Shown here piece after piece: positions 1 through 12,099 of a stretch of DNA of 64,000 bases (position 1 is its first letter; each line of letters opens with the position of its first letter). The notes under the pieces were generated by a model. It had not been told where the DNA came from. It did not search any database and worked only from the letters and a program-made list of their open reading frames with translations. The DNA lies in the NCBI GenBank assembly GCA_945910005.1, contig OX246741.1, positions 5,820,788 through 5,884,787 of the forward strand. Reading direction: 5' to 3'. Source of the stretch: Isoperla grammatica (taxonomy: Eukaryota; Arthropoda; Insecta; Plecoptera; Perlodidae). Both the position numbers and the translations under genes were made by a program.

Positions 1-3000
1 CAATGTATCAAATCAAATAAATCATTTGCATATCATATTACTCTTTTAAAAAAAAAAACTTTATAATAAACATATGATTTTTTTACAAGATGGCAGATCA
101 AGTTACAACCTTAAAACTTAAGTATATTATTTTTTGATATGTTGCTAATAAATTCACGAAATATTATTTAAATCCATTAAGAAGTTTTCTTTAAAGAAAT
201 TAAAACCTTCAAGTTGATGGATTTCCGCATAATCTCATTCGACCGTGTTGTACTCAATAGGCTCTTATTCATAAACTATTAAACCTATCAGGGCATGGAA
301 AGTTCCATAATGTAGATACAGACTATATCTAAAATGCTATATTGTTGTATTATACAATAAATCGCATTTAAACCATAATAATAGCTTTTTAAATTGTCGA
401 GCAAGTTTGTTGTTATTTACTGCATGTTTGCCGTGAAAGTCATAAAACATAACACGTCATTGTAGCCATTCTATGATAGCTATCAAAATTCCAAATACAT
501 AGTGAGAAAGGTCTGACTGCGAAAGCCATTTCGGCAGCATATTATGTGCATCTAACTTCAATGGTCCGCAAATGCGAATCATATCGGTGGAACACTGTAA
601 AAACGAAGAAAATTTCTGCCATAAATAAACAATATTTGTTTATAACATGACGGTTAAAGCTACAATTTTGAAACTGTCGTCGTGTGTTGGCACTATTAAT
701 GTGGACTTACATATAAAAAATTATGTATATCGGTGTGTAAGTTTTAATTTAATTAAATAAATAACAAAACATGTGTTTCAGTCGTTAATTTTTTGTAGGT
801 TGGCATCTTACGTCATTGTAGCCTTTTTAAGACATCTATCGACATTCCAAATAATTACGAGAAAGCTATGATTGAGTACGCTATTTTTATGTTTGCTATG
901 TGCATCTTACTGCAAAGATCCGCAAATGCGAACGATATCGGTGGAACACTGTAAAATGAAGAAATTATTGTTGTAAATAAACAATTTTTTTTTTATGACA
1001 TGACGGGTAAACTTACAATTTTAACACTATTGTCCAGTGTTGAGACTATTGATGTTAACCTACAAGTGAAACAAAATAAAAATCCGTGTGTAAGTTTTAA
1101 TTTAATTAAATAAATAAACAAATTTTGTTTTTCAGTAATTATTTTTTGGTAGGTTGGCATCTTGACAAATTTTGCTGGTTATGTTAACAGCATCGAGTTT
1201 AGTGGTCACGAATGTTGCCCAAAAATTTCAGCAAAATACGTCAAGCCGTTTGACCTGTGCGCGACGAACAAAATTTGGCGCACATACAGACAGACATACA
1301 TACAGACACACAGACAAAGCGCCGATCGAGTTGTATGGAGAGATTCACTCCGCTTCGCTACGCTCATCTAATTACTCTTTTAAAAAAAAAAAACCTTTAT
1401 AATAAACATATGATTTTTTTACTAGGAAAACGCTCCGCGTTGACAGATGAGCGATTTTTTTCAATGTATCAAATCAAATAAATCATTTGCATATCATATT
1501 ACTCTTTTAAAAAAAAAAAAAACTTCATAATACACATATGATTTTTTTTACAAGATGGCGGATCAAAAAACAACCTTATAACTTAAGTATATTATTTCTT
1601 GATATGTTGCTAATAATTGCACGAAATATTATTTAAATCCGTTAAGAAGTTTTCTTTAAAGAAATTAAAACCTTCAAGTTGATGGATTTCCGCATAATTT
1701 CATTCGACCGTGGTCTACTCAATAGGCTCTAATTCATAAACTATTAAACCTATCAGTGTATAGAAAGTTCCATAATGTAGATACAGACTATATCTAAAAT
1801 GTAATATTGTTTTATTATACAATAACTCGCATTTAAACGATAATAATAGCTTTTTAAATTGTCGACCAAATATCCTGTTATTTTCTGCATGTTTGCCGTG
1901 AAAGTCATAAAACATAACACGTCATTGTAGCCATTCTATGATAGCTATCAAAATTCCAAATACATAGTGAGAAAGGTCTGACTGCGTAAGCCATTTCGGC
2001 AGCATACTATGTGCATCTTACTTCAATAGTCCGCAAATGCGAATCATATCGGTGGAACACTGTAAAAATAAAGACAGATATAGCTGAAAATAAACAATAT
2101 TTCTTTACAACATGGCGGTTAAAGCTACAATTTTGAAACTGTTGTCGAGTGTTGGTACTATTGATGTGGACTTATATATAAAAAAATATTTATATCGGTG
2201 TGTAAGTTTTAATTTAATTAAATAAATAACAAAACATGTGTTTCAGTTGTTAATTTTTTGTAGGTTGGCAGTTACGTCATTGTAGCCATTCTATGACATC
2301 TATCGAAATTCCAAATAAAAGTGCATAGGTATGGTTACGTACGCTATGTTTGGTGTATACTATGTGCATCTAACTGCAATAGTCCGCAAATGCGAATCAT
2401 ATCGGTGGAACACTGTACAAATGAAGGTAGTACTGTCGTAAATAAACAATATTTTTTTATAACATGGCGGATAAACTAACAATTTTGAAACTATTGTCAA
2501 GTGGTGTGACTGTTGATGTGAACCTATAAGTGAAACATGTTTAAAATCCGTTGGTAAGTTTTCATTTAATTAAATAAATAAACAAATTTTATTTTTCAGT
2601 AATTAATTTTTTGTAAGTTGGCATCTCGACGAATTTTGCTGGTTATGTTAACAGCATCGAGTTTAGTGATCACAAACGTTGCCCGAAAATTTCAGCTAAA
2701 TACGTCAAGCCGTTTGACCTGTGCGCGACGAACAAAATTTAGCGCACATACAGACATACAGACATACATACATACATACATACATACACACAGACAAAGC
2801 GCCGATCGAGTTGTATGGAAAGATTCACTTCGCTTCGCTACGCTCATCTAACTAGGAAAACGCTCCGCGTTGCCAGATGAGCGAGTTGGTTCAATGTTTT
2901 AAAGCAAACAAATCTTTTGAATATCATCTTTCTCTTTAAAAAAAAAAATGCCTTTATAATAAACAAATGATTTTTTTTTTTAAATGGCGGAGCAAATTAC

Positions 3001-4590
3001 AACCTTATAACCTAAGCATATTATTTCTTGATATTTTGCCAATAAATGCACGAAATATTATTTAAATCCGTTTAGAAGTTTTCTTTAAAGAAACTAAAAC
3101 CTTCAAGTTGATGGATTTCCGCATAATTTCATTCGGCCGTGGTCTACTCAATAGCCTCTAATTCATAAACTACTAGGAAAACGCTCCGCGTTGACAGATG
3201 AGCGATTTTTTTCAATGAATCAAATCAAATAAATCATTTGCATATCATATAACTCTTTAAAAAAAAAATACCTTTATGATTAACATATGATTTTTTTTCA
3301 AGATGGCGGATCAAGTTACAACCTTATTATTTTAGTATATTATTTCTTGATATGTTGCTAATAAATGCACGAAATATTATTTAAATCCGTAAAGAAGTTT
3401 TCTTTAAAGAAACTAAAACCTTCAAGTTGATGGAGTTCCGCATAATTTCATTCGACCGTGGTCTACTCAATAGGCTCTAATTCATAAACTATTAAACCTA
3501 TCAGTGTATGGAAAGTTCCATAATGTAGATAAGGACTATATCTAAAATTTAATATTGTTTTATCATACCATAACTCGCATTTAAACTATAATAATAGCTT
3601 TTTAAATTGTCGACCAAGTTTGTTGTTATTTTCTGCATGTTTGCCGTGAAAGTCATAAAACATAACACGTCATTGTAGCCATTCTATGAATGCTATCAAA
3701 ATTCCAAATACATAGTGAGAAAGGTCTGACTGCGTAAGCCATTTCGGCAGCATACTATGTGCATCTTACTTCAATGGTCCGCAAATGCGAATCATATCGG
3801 TGGAACACTGTAAAAACGAAGAAAATTACTACCGTAAATAAACAATATTTGTTTATACCATGGCGGTTAAAGCTACAATATTGAAACTGTTGTTGAGTGT
3901 TGGTATTATTGATGTGGACTTACATATAAAAAATTATTTATATCGGTTTGTAAGTTTTAATTTGATTAAATAAATAACAAAACATGTGTTTCAGTTTTTA
4001 ATTTTTTGTAGGTTGGCATCTTACGTCATTGTAGCCTTTTAATGACAGCTTCCGAGATTCCAAATAAAAATGAGAAAAGTATGATTGCGTACGCTATTTT
4101 TGTGTTTACTATGTGCATTTTACTGCAAAGATCCGCAAATGCGAACGATATCGGTGGAACACTGTAAAAATGAAGAAATTATTGTTGTAAATAAACAATA
4201 TTTTTTTATGACATGACGGGTAAACTTACAATTTTGAAACTATTGTCAAGTGTTGAAACTATTGATGTTAACGTACAAGTGAAACATAATTAAAATCCGT
4301 GTGTAAGTTTTAATTAAATTAAATAAATAAACAAATTTTGTTTTTCAGAAATTGATTATTTGTAGGTTGGCATCCTGACGAATTTTGCTGGTTATGTTAA
4401 CAGCATCGAGTTTAGTGGTCACAAATGTTGACCGAAAATTTCAGCCAAATACGTCAAACCGTTTGACCTGTGTGCGACGAACAAAATTTGGCGCACATAC
4501 ATACGTACACACAGACAAAGCGCCGATCGAGTTGTATGGAAAGATTCACTCCGCTTCGCTACGCTCATCTAATAATATAGAGATATAGCA
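1..4590. repeat. Composite ~1.4 kb tandem repeat, three main copies with nested sub-repeats
   Basis: The motif TCAAATCAAATAAATCATTT recurs near 4, 1465 and 3217, with a diverged copy near 2890. Each main unit carries a ~350-bp sub-repeat twice in a row (about 458-803 and 811-1160; 1921-2265 and 2274-2620; 3660-4015 and 4024-4370), recognisable by the shared CGGTGGAACACTGTA. Units end in a CATA/CAGA-rich microsatellite followed by GCGCCGATCGAGTTGTATGG and a CTCATCTA motif. The junctions at 1421, 2853 and 3171 begin with ACTAGGAAAACGCTCCGCGT and an AGATGAGCG motif, the inverse of the unit end. A partial unit at 2853-3170 breaks the regular order. Short reading frames recur in each copy but carry no known domain. 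I do not recognise the family; it could be a tandemly amplified non-autonomous transposon. Confidence 0.85.
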
Positions 4591-4619
4591 ATTGTTAACA
4601 GAGTAAAGAATTAAAAGTT

Positions 4620-4760
4620 AAAAATTTAATAAGCAATAAAAGAAGCTGGAGGTTCTGGGTTCAGAGTAAAAAATTAAAAGTAAAAAAGTTAAGTTGCAAT
4701 AAAAGAAGCTGGAGGTTCTGGGTTCGGTTCCTACTCCCTAGTCGGGGCTAACTTTTATTA
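4620..4760 (+). repeat. Duplicated SINE-like fragment with tRNA-type B box
   Basis: The sequence GCAATAAAAGAAGCTGGAGG plus GTTCTGGGTTC occurs at 4634 and again at 4697 (63-bp offset). Only the second copy continues into TTCGGTTCCTACTCCC, which resembles a pol III B box, and then a T/A-rich tail. A related stretch lies near 19840. I infer a tRNA-derived SINE relic. Confidence 0.45.
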
Positions 4761-6279
4761 TTATCATGCTATCTCAACTCAATATGATATTTTATTTGCT
4801 GTTGATTGTTGCATCATGGACTCATATATGGTTTTCACTTAACGGTATATTTAATAATTTGTCATGACTCATAATTGTTCAGTTGCAATTACTTTTCGTG
4901 TTCAATCGTAGATTTAGAACATTGCTTTACATAAAGTCTCACAGATTAGGTAAAAATGTAATTACAAATCTTACGTATATTTTCTACTTCCTTGTTACAA
5001 ACATTCTAAAGAAAAAAACGTAAATTTACCATAACACCTGGATCTGGATGAACTTGAGGGAGGGGACGTTAATATATCACATTTGTTTAAAACCAAGAAC
5101 ATTAGAACGAGTTTTAGCAATATTACGAGTGTGGAAGTACTTATAATAAAAGTGTGCTTCGACTTTACATCTCTTCCCCAAAAATTACAAAAACTTAATG
5201 TAAATCACACTTTACAAACCACTTGTTGAATATCCAGCCACACAACATGTGATTCTATACACGAGCATAATAATAAATAATGTATTCATTTTGTGTAATT
5301 CCAAGAACATTGTGGGCCTACTTCCTTAGTCTAACTGGGCAGTCATTTCGGTAATACCAACACAACCACGGCCAAACCTACATTATGTAATAGTATTTGA
5401 GTTCTCACATAAACGTAGCCGTAACGTGCAGGATTGGCAGAGCGGCACTTATTGTTTGGCATGCAACAGTCTATTGTTGTGCGTACAACCGCGCGCTGTC
5501 CTGCGTTCCAACGAACAACAGTGCACGATCTGAATAAGAATATGAGCTGCGTGTTACGCTTTACATGTCTGTCGATGACAAAAGTCAGTACCTACCTACA
5601 TGGCACATGCGTAGATTGCGTGATTACACGATGTGATAATGAGATTTTTGTATATTGCAATGCACTACCGGTATTTGTTTGGTGGGAGGCAAGCAAATAC
5701 GAAAATTTTATTTTTGTGTCTGGGTTTAAAATGTGGAGGTTTTAAAAAGTGAAGGTTTGGGTTTAATGTTATGTTTTTAATTGATGAGAGGGTTGAGGGT
5801 TGACAAGATGTTGTGCTAAACAAAGAGAATCATATTATCGTATCGTATCAAACAGTGTGGAACAGTGAAGGTGGACTTATAATTTGATTTACGTATAATA
5901 ACTCAGAATGCATTTTTGTGCAACAAAATTTCAATAAAATATTAGATAGACTCAAATTAGATTGCAACACAGCACGTTTTGTTGTTTGGATAATTTTGTG
6001 TTTGTTACATTTTTACCTCTCTGTGCATCCCGTCTTTTTCCCGTTATTACGATCACCATTCACCTCCAGGTACTTCTTTGCTGACACCTGACATTTCTCA
6101 TTTCCCGACATACATCACTTTCTTGCAGCATCATTCCCATCTCTCACCGGCTACGTATAAATGTTTCCAACAATTTAATTTTTACCTCCACGGGGAATCC
6201 TTGAGAAAAATGTGCTGCCACCTACAATTTCTTACCGAACTATCGTGTGTCGGTTGTTCAGTCAGGCACTCGCATCACT
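4761..6279. other. No gene recognised
   Basis: Mostly AT-rich single-copy sequence. An open frame at 5434-5745 (103 codons) shows no recognisable domain and lacks coding-like composition, so I do not call it a gene. Confidence 0.6.
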
Positions 6280-6698
6280 AGCGCTCTCAAGTAGCAACGC
6301 GCGGAACCAAGGCCGCGCCGTCAAGTGCTGCTCGTGGCAGAGTATAGCACTACTACACAACGACGGCGATCTCAACTTTATCAGCGCTATCTAGTAGCAA
6401 CGCGAGTCAACTAAAGCCGCGCCGTCAAGTGCTGCTCGTGGCGGAGTATGGCACTACTACACAACGACGACGATCTCAACTTTATCAGCGCTTTCTAGTA
6501 GCAACGCGAGTCAACTAAAGCCACGCCGTCAAGTGCTGCTCGTGGCGGATTATGGCACTACTACACAACGACGGCGATTACAACTGTATTAGCGCTATCT
6601 AGTAGCAACGCGAGTCAACTAAAGCCGCGCCGTCAAGTGCTGCTCATGGCGGAGTATGACACTACTACACAACGACGTCGATTTCAACTGTACCAGCG
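6280..6698. repeat. Minisatellite, about 104 bp x 4
   Basis: Units start with AGCGCT at 6280, 6383, 6487 and 6591, and the array ends at 6695-6698. Each contains GTAGCAACGCG, GCCGCGCCGTCAAGTGCTGC and CACTACTACACAACGACG. Copies differ by a few substitutions and are GC-richer than the surroundings. No coding role is seen. Confidence 0.92.
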
Positions 6699-8250
6699 CC
6701 AAATTGTTGTGACAACAATCTAATTATTTATCGTCCATTCTGTCACAATCAAGATCCATTTCGCCCACTCTTTTCCACCCAGGCGACGGAGACAATAGCC
6801 AAATTTTCGGAAAACAATAATAAACAAGACAAGGCTGTGTTCTAAATCCTCCCGTTGTTTTAGTTTCGATGCAGAGTACGCGCCACCTACTTCACTGGCG
6901 TTGACGTTAATGCTATTGTCGTGGTGTGGAAAGAAGGGGGGAAAGGGGAGGCTTAATGTGAGTATAAAAGAATCAAACCTTCGTTTTCTAGGTTTTAAAA
7001 TACACTTTAAAAAAATCATGTGGTCTGTTAGATTTCGCGGCTTAAAACGTCGGCCATGGGTGAAACGTCCTGGCGACAATCGGAGAGGATGCCTACAGGA
7101 ATCGTTTACAGTGACGGGGAAATAGTTAGACGGGGAGAGAACGATATAAAATTCAAACGTAACAAGAGCAAACCTAGTGGATAACAAGTATTCGATTTGG
7201 CGCCACAAGCCAGGAATTTTGATCTAAATCACGTGCATGAATTGTAACTGTTTCGCCATGGACGTTGTACATTCTATGTACTCTATGATACAGGTAAGTG
7301 ATTATTAAATAATTAGTGTGCTCACTAATGATCATTTGCAATCTAAATAAAGTGTCTAGATAAAACATGCCAAAAGCAAAGTTCAGAATTAAGCTACGTG
7401 TTGCTCTAGTGGTGTTATTAGAGGCCACGGAATGGAATTGAAATGATATTATGTTTGAGTCGAATAAGTAAAAATATAAGTAGTAATTAATAATTGTTAT
7501 TATAATAACAATAACATGAAGACAATGATACCTTACTTAAAAGTTGAGGGTGTCGGCTGTTGTAGGCCTACTGAGACAATAGAATCGTAGAATGATAAAT
7601 AATATGTGAATCGTTTAAAAATTTAAAGCTCAATGTCGTGATCATGTAAAATAAGAAATACAGATGGGTTGATTATGTATTCTGTAACAATTGTATTTTT
7701 ATTGATTTATTATTGTGTACACCTGCTCATGGCGATTGGATTGAATTGAGTCCAGCTTGCGTGTACATAATAATTATAATTGTTATCAGGTACGTCGCGC
7801 GGGTTTTGAAATTACGGGGTGGGGCAAAGTCTACTGCACTTGGATTTTTTTTATCCTGAGCAAGAACTGTTTATCAAAAAGTATGTTTATGTACGTCTCG
7901 CATGGGCCACTGCCATGGATGTATGGGCCCTGCCCCTAATGGATGCTTCACAGCAATACAAATTTGTTTCCAATTAGAATCATAAAAATACAAAGCAACT
8001 TTGCGGATTACACTTTTTTAATAGGTGAACAGTCAACACATGTTTAGTGTTGTATATAATTGTTATTCGTGAAGATTTATTTAGGGGATCGTTATGAGAA
8101 ACATAAATAAAATTGTCTTCGAAACGGTTGTCAAGTTGACGGGCTTGAGTTTAGAATCAAGCTGCTAGATGGCACCACAAGTATTGGTTATCACCGCTTG
8201 GTCGTAACCTCATTCATTCTGGTCTTATAAGATATTTCTTATCGTCATCT
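6699..8250. other. No gene recognised
   Basis: Contains overlapping open frames on both strands at 6720-7208 and 6901-7125 with no recognisable domain. An ATG at 7018 starts a short frame reading MWSVRFRGLK, which vaguely resembles an innexin N-terminus. It lacks a strong splice donor and is not called as an exon. Confidence 0.5.
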
Positions 8251-8254
8251 ATAC

Positions 8255-8342
8255 ACATCGATAGCCGAACGGGTAGGAGCACCTCACAGTGTTTCGACCT
8301 AACTAAGCTTTTGTTGGCCTGGGTTCGAATCCCACAAGTACC
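8255..8342 (+). repeat. tRNA-like SINE relic
   Basis: An A-box-like TAGCCGAACGGGTAGGAG is followed about 55 bp later by GGGTTCGAATCCC, a perfect B box in a T-arm-like hairpin. There is no complete acceptor stem, so it is not a functional tRNA. Confidence 0.5.
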
Positions 8343-8589
8343 AATTTGTTTTTTAGTTGTAATATTTTGTAGAAATAATAAGTATTATCTTGCAGTGGTG
8401 CTATTATATAATATAATGGAACTCGTATGCTGTATTTAAGTGGCAACATTATAGGGAAGGCAGATACATTTGTTTCTTGTGACTTTGGGTGTGTACGTTC
8501 GTTTCTTGTTCGTTTCTTCCCTCCCTCCCCCTCATCAATCATCGCTGCTTATTTTGCAGTGGCAAAATAGGTTGTGAGAAGAAAAAAAA

Positions 8590-8725
8590 AGAGAAATTCC
8601 CTGCGGGGCTATAACTTCATGGGAGACTTACGCCCCCCAGACCCCCTTATACTCGAACTCGAATGGATAGTGTTGTATCGTCTCAGCCTCCCCCCTCCCC
8701 CCCAGGAAAATATTGTGGTGACGCT
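8590..8725 (+). mobile_element. Degenerate MITE-like repeat with poly-C core
   Basis: It starts CCCTGCGGGG and ends with a C-rich run then GAAAATATTGTGGTG. A diverged relative with the same order of motifs lies at 13288-13400. No target-site duplication was found, so the class is uncertain. Confidence 0.35.
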
Positions 8726-9959
8726 TATCATATTAATTTGAAATCAAAATTGAAATATTGACTTATTTGTAATGAAATACTTTTGTACTTGTGAATTGGA
8801 AGGTCTCTACATACATACTCTACAACTATAAGCTTCCAGTATTACTACTGTATATTATTATTAGAATATACCCTAGGTCTGTATGAATGTATTCGGGTAT
8901 CAAGAGTAAATACAAAAGTCGACGTCTTCTCCAGTACAACACGCAATAAAGGAAGGGCAGATCATTGTATGTAAGGCTTCTTGCTTCAGTGGACAATCTT
9001 CGGCCTAAGAAGCAATCGAGATGCAGAAGCGACCACATAACACTCAATAAGGGAGTTGACGCTCAAAGGAAACCTTCGGCTTGTAAACCCGTTGTGGTTA
9101 CCCTACAAGTCAAGCCGGTGTTACCATAGACAACCAAGACGTGGCTGTAGAAGACAGGAAATACACGATGAGCTATACCGAAGTATCTCATTGGGGTTCT
9201 ATAACCAGAAGTAAATTTAAAGAGCTTTCTAAAAGTACACAATAATCAAAGTAATGTAAATGTGGTAGTACGATTACTATGGTATTGTTTTATTTAGAGT
9301 TGTAAACGTTTTTTTTAGTTGAAGTTTTAGTTTTGTTAAAAACAATTTACAATCTATAAACAAAAAATTTAATATAACGTAATAAACAATCCTTTTAATG
9401 TGTGGAGCGTTATTTGGACATTTTTTTTAACATTACATGATGAAGACAATAGGGAACACGCGTATGAAAATTGTTATCGATTTTTAAATACCTTGTCTCT
9501 CATTTAATAATTTTGTGTCTTTGAATTTTGAAAAACGGATCAGTCTATGCCTCAAAATAATTGGTTTAGTAACGATAAATAAAAGGGCGCGAAAAACGAG
9601 CCGCCGCCATGTAAGTGGATTTGACGTCATGGGTTTGTAGTTTGTACGCTCACCGCCTCAGCGATTGGTCTGTTACGCCAAGTCTACAGAACCATTGCGT
9701 CACAGCCACCTGTACGCGTTTCAGATCCCCAGTTTAAACTTCAATAAATGCGACCACATTAAACCTATTTAAAAATTTCTTTTTTACGTGCGACTTGCAT
9801 TAATATACTTTTTGTATCTAATACTATTAAACTAAGTGTTTGGTTTAACAAAAAAAATCGTACGCGTGTTGCCTATTTACTTCTCAGAGAGAATGTACTA
9901 CAGTATTACTATGTTTGGATGGCCACAATGATTCGGCACATTGGGAGGACATTTTTGAA
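8726..9959. other. No gene recognised
   Basis: AT-rich intergenic or intronic sequence. A GTAAGT donor-like motif follows GCCGCCGCC near 9602-9617 and could end an untranslated first exon, but nothing else supports this. Confidence 0.45.
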
Positions 9960-10125
9960 TAATCATCATCATCATCATCATCATCTGTTGCCACGTCCAA
10001 CTCTGCGTTGGGTCGGCATTGAAGATAAGCCTCTCCTCCTCTTCTATCCTGCCACCACTCTTCCCCCTGAACTACATTCCAGTCCCCTCCTCGCATTTCC
10101 ACATCCTTCCTCACTTTATACGAAA
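9960..10125 (-). mobile_element. RTE-like LINE 3' end fragment with (GAT)n tail
   Basis: Read on the minus strand, the fragment encodes VRKDVEMRGGDWN, then EEWWQDRRG, and ends in a (GAT)n tail (9961-9985 on the plus strand). This matches the C-terminal tail common to RTE-like non-LTR retrotransposon proteins (basic stretch followed by W..D/E..W). A longer copy on the plus strand at 62260-62510 shares CAACTCTGCGTTGGGTCGGC in inverse orientation. It is 5' truncated and non-functional. Confidence 0.7.
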
Positions 10126-10300
10126 TTAAACTAATATTGTGACGAGTACACAATGCTTCAGTTAGTTATTTACCGAACTAAAATTCTAATCAGATTTGTA
10201 AAAGAGGAAATAATATATTGTCAACCTATTTGGTCGGGTAATGTTTGCTATACCAGTGGACCTTCCCAAGTAATAGATACATGTATTTGTCTGTTCTCAG

Positions 10301-10434
10301 ATCGGGAGTGCAACGTGCGACTCCCATGTATTTCGTCTCCACTGCATCGCGACTGTGTTGATACTCGTCACATTTAGCGTTGCCGTGACAACCAGGCAGT
10401 ACGTTGGCAACCCCATAGAGTGCATACACACCAA
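10301..10434 (+). CDS. shakB: Innexin alternative exon A1 (TM1 and start of loop 1), partial
   Basis: This is an internal coding exon of a gap-junction channel subunit. It opens after a good acceptor (TTTGTCTGTTCTCAG) and ends at a GTAAGT donor, phase 2. It encodes 44 residues plus a split Lys: ten residues, then FRLH, a hydrophobic TM1 (about residues 15-30 of the exon), the innexin motif [15 protein letters not shown] and the first loop Cys. The same motif is in block B at 19419-19784, with Asp in place of Glu before the Cys. Compared with block B, about 13 N-terminal residues and the ATG are missing. An in-frame TAG at 10274 means they must come from an upstream exon that I could not identify. 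It joins exon A2 at 11910 by phase. It could alternatively be the remnant of a separate duplicated innexin gene. Confidence 0.82.
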
Positions 10435-10440
10435 GTAAGT

Positions 10441-10592
10441 ACCAACTTCGTTAAGCTCTGATTTAGTAAGCTCGGGTTGGTAACCATGGTTTCAACAAAC
10501 TACATTCAAAATGCCTGGCAGTCGCCATGTTTGTTTGTACAGAATCTCCGGTTACCGGTTAATCGGAGTTTAAGAAGTTGGTGAAACTGGCC
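10441..10592. mobile_element. Foldback MITE next to the exon A1 donor
   Basis: It begins ACCAACTTCGTTAAGCTCTG and ends AAGAAGTTGGTGAAACTGG, near-inverted ends. The family is also seen at 49908-50091 and 61721-61882 (ends of GTTTCAC.AAACTT type, inner GATTAA.CGGAGATT-like motif). Its left end lies within about 6 bp of the exon A1 splice donor. Confidence 0.55.
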
Positions 10593-11439
10593 CAAAGTCA
10601 AGTTACTTTTAAGAAGGAAATTAAAGTACTAGACTATAATGATTAGTTATTTAATGTATGGTAACCTGTCTCAAGATTACAAAATGTAGTCCTGAAGATA
10701 ATTTCCTCTTTGAGAGAATTCACATCTGAATGTATAAATTCACTTTGCTTTTCAATGGAAATTTAACTGTAGGGATGCCTGAATAGTTATTAGTTAAAAG
10801 TGTGTATATAGTACTGGTGGCTACAACAATATGGAGCTAAAACGCTAAAACGGCTGTGGAAACCGTACTTTAGTTACAAGCAGTTTTGAATTCGTATGCT
10901 ATCCGAATATGGTTTATTTCTGGATTCACCTACTTTTGGGCAATTATTTAATTACCAATTGCTTATTTGTTAATGTAACAACTTACAAATACAATTTGAA
11001 TCTTCTTTTCGAATTAAAATGGTAAACAGAAATATTACGCTCGTAATAACTATCAAATCTGTTCTGTCTACATTTTAGAATGTAGATTTCACGTCCCCTG
11101 TATCGGAGAACTTAAAACTTTCAAGTCCCTTCCCCATTGACCAGTAAAGAACAAAAAGTCAAAGAATCAATGCACTATTCTCGATAACAGAACAGTTTTC
11201 CGATACAAAACTTACTCTCCTCTTAGGTGCATCCCAACGTAGCCTTTCGAATATCAAGAAACCTATTTTAGTAGGTAGAGTAGATGATGTTGAATCTTGT
11301 TGCATTACCAAAATATTTGACCCGAGATTTCTCCTATAACAACTCTCACCTTCTCCAATACACCACGTATTTTATGTTTGTTGCAAGTTGCACAGTTGGC
11401 GAATTCATATTGTAACCTTGTTATAAGAAGCTGAGGGGT

Positions 11440-11535
11440 GATGGATGAGATAAAGGAGAGTTACAAAAAAAAACATGAATTATTATGGATTCGAACTCAC
11501 GTCCCTAAACACGTGAGGTACCGCAGACGGATAAA
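11440..11535 (-). repeat. tRNA-like SINE relic
   Basis: On the minus strand GAGTTCGAATCC forms a B-box-like T arm. Upstream GATGGATGAG and TTACAAAAA match the layout of related stretches at 42690-42830 and 60640-60745. It ends about 25 bp before the first exon A2 repeat copy. Confidence 0.45.
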
Positions 11536-11561
11536 CAACACCATGTTTCTCTGTATCGCAG

Positions 11562-11997
11562 GGAGATACCCGAGGATGTGATCAACACTTTCTGCTGGAT
11601 ACACTCTACGTACACTATCCCTGCGGCCTTCTTCAAGAAGCCAGGGGTGTCTAATACAACGTATCTCTGTATCGCAGGGAGATACCTGAGGATGTGATCA
11701 ACACTTTCTGCTGGATACACTCTACGTACACTATCCCTGCGGCCTTCTTCAAGAAGCCAGGGGTGTCTAATACAACGTATCTCTGTATCGCAGGGAGATA
11801 CCTGAGGATGTGATCAACACTTTCTGCTGGATACACTCTACGTACACTATCCCTGCGGCCTTCTTCAAGAAGCCAGGGGTGTCTAATACAACGTTTCTCT
11901 GTATCGCAGGGAGATACCCGAGGATGTGATCAACACTTTCTGCTGGATACACTCTACGTACACTATCCCTGCGGCCTTCTTCAAGAAGCCGGGGGTG
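11562..11997 (+). repeat. 116-bp tandem repeat made of exon A2 start plus its splice acceptor
   Basis: Four units begin at 11562, 11678, 11794 and 11910. Each unit holds the first 88 nt of the innexin coding exon ([18 protein letters not shown] and following residues) and 28 nt of intron end with the acceptor TTTCTCTGTATCGCAG or TATCTCTGTATCGCAG. Only the last copy continues into the rest of the exon. Since 116 is not a multiple of 3, using an earlier acceptor without skipping shifts frame and hits a stop. The repeat thus multiplies decoy acceptors upstream of the true exon. Confidence 0.95.
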
Positions 11998-12099
11998 CAA
12001 GTGTCCTACCCTGGGGTGGATAACACAGAGCAAGACCCCAACAAGGAGACCAGACACGTCAAGTACTATCAGTGGGTCGCCCTGGTGCTCTTTCTGCAG
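11910..12099 (+). CDS. shakB: Innexin alternative exon A2 (loop 1 to start of TM2)
   Basis: This coding exon completes block A. One base closes the split Lys codon, then 63 codons encode [19 protein letters not shown] with the second loop-1 Cys, the YPGV motif and the innexin signature YYQWV. The exon ends ...VLFLQ at a GTACGC donor, phase 0, exactly where blocks B and C end. It can therefore join the shared exon at 50930 (AILFYTP). No other 3' innexin exons follow within the window. The 5' end of this exon is the last of four tandem copies. [17 protein letters not shown] is near-identical to block B, suggesting duplication of an alternative first exon. The donor differs from the GTGAGT of blocks B and C and is weaker. 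Confidence 0.85.

Noticed and set aside
5434..5745. 103-codon open frame
   Set aside because: No recognisable domain, no splice context and no coding-like composition.
6720..7208. 162-codon minus-strand open frame
   Set aside because: No family recognised, and an overlapping plus-strand frame suggests chance.
8255..8342. tRNA gene
   Set aside because: Only A- and B-box and T-arm similarity; no acceptor stem or proper anticodon arm, as also at 32480, 43876, 60640 and 61560.
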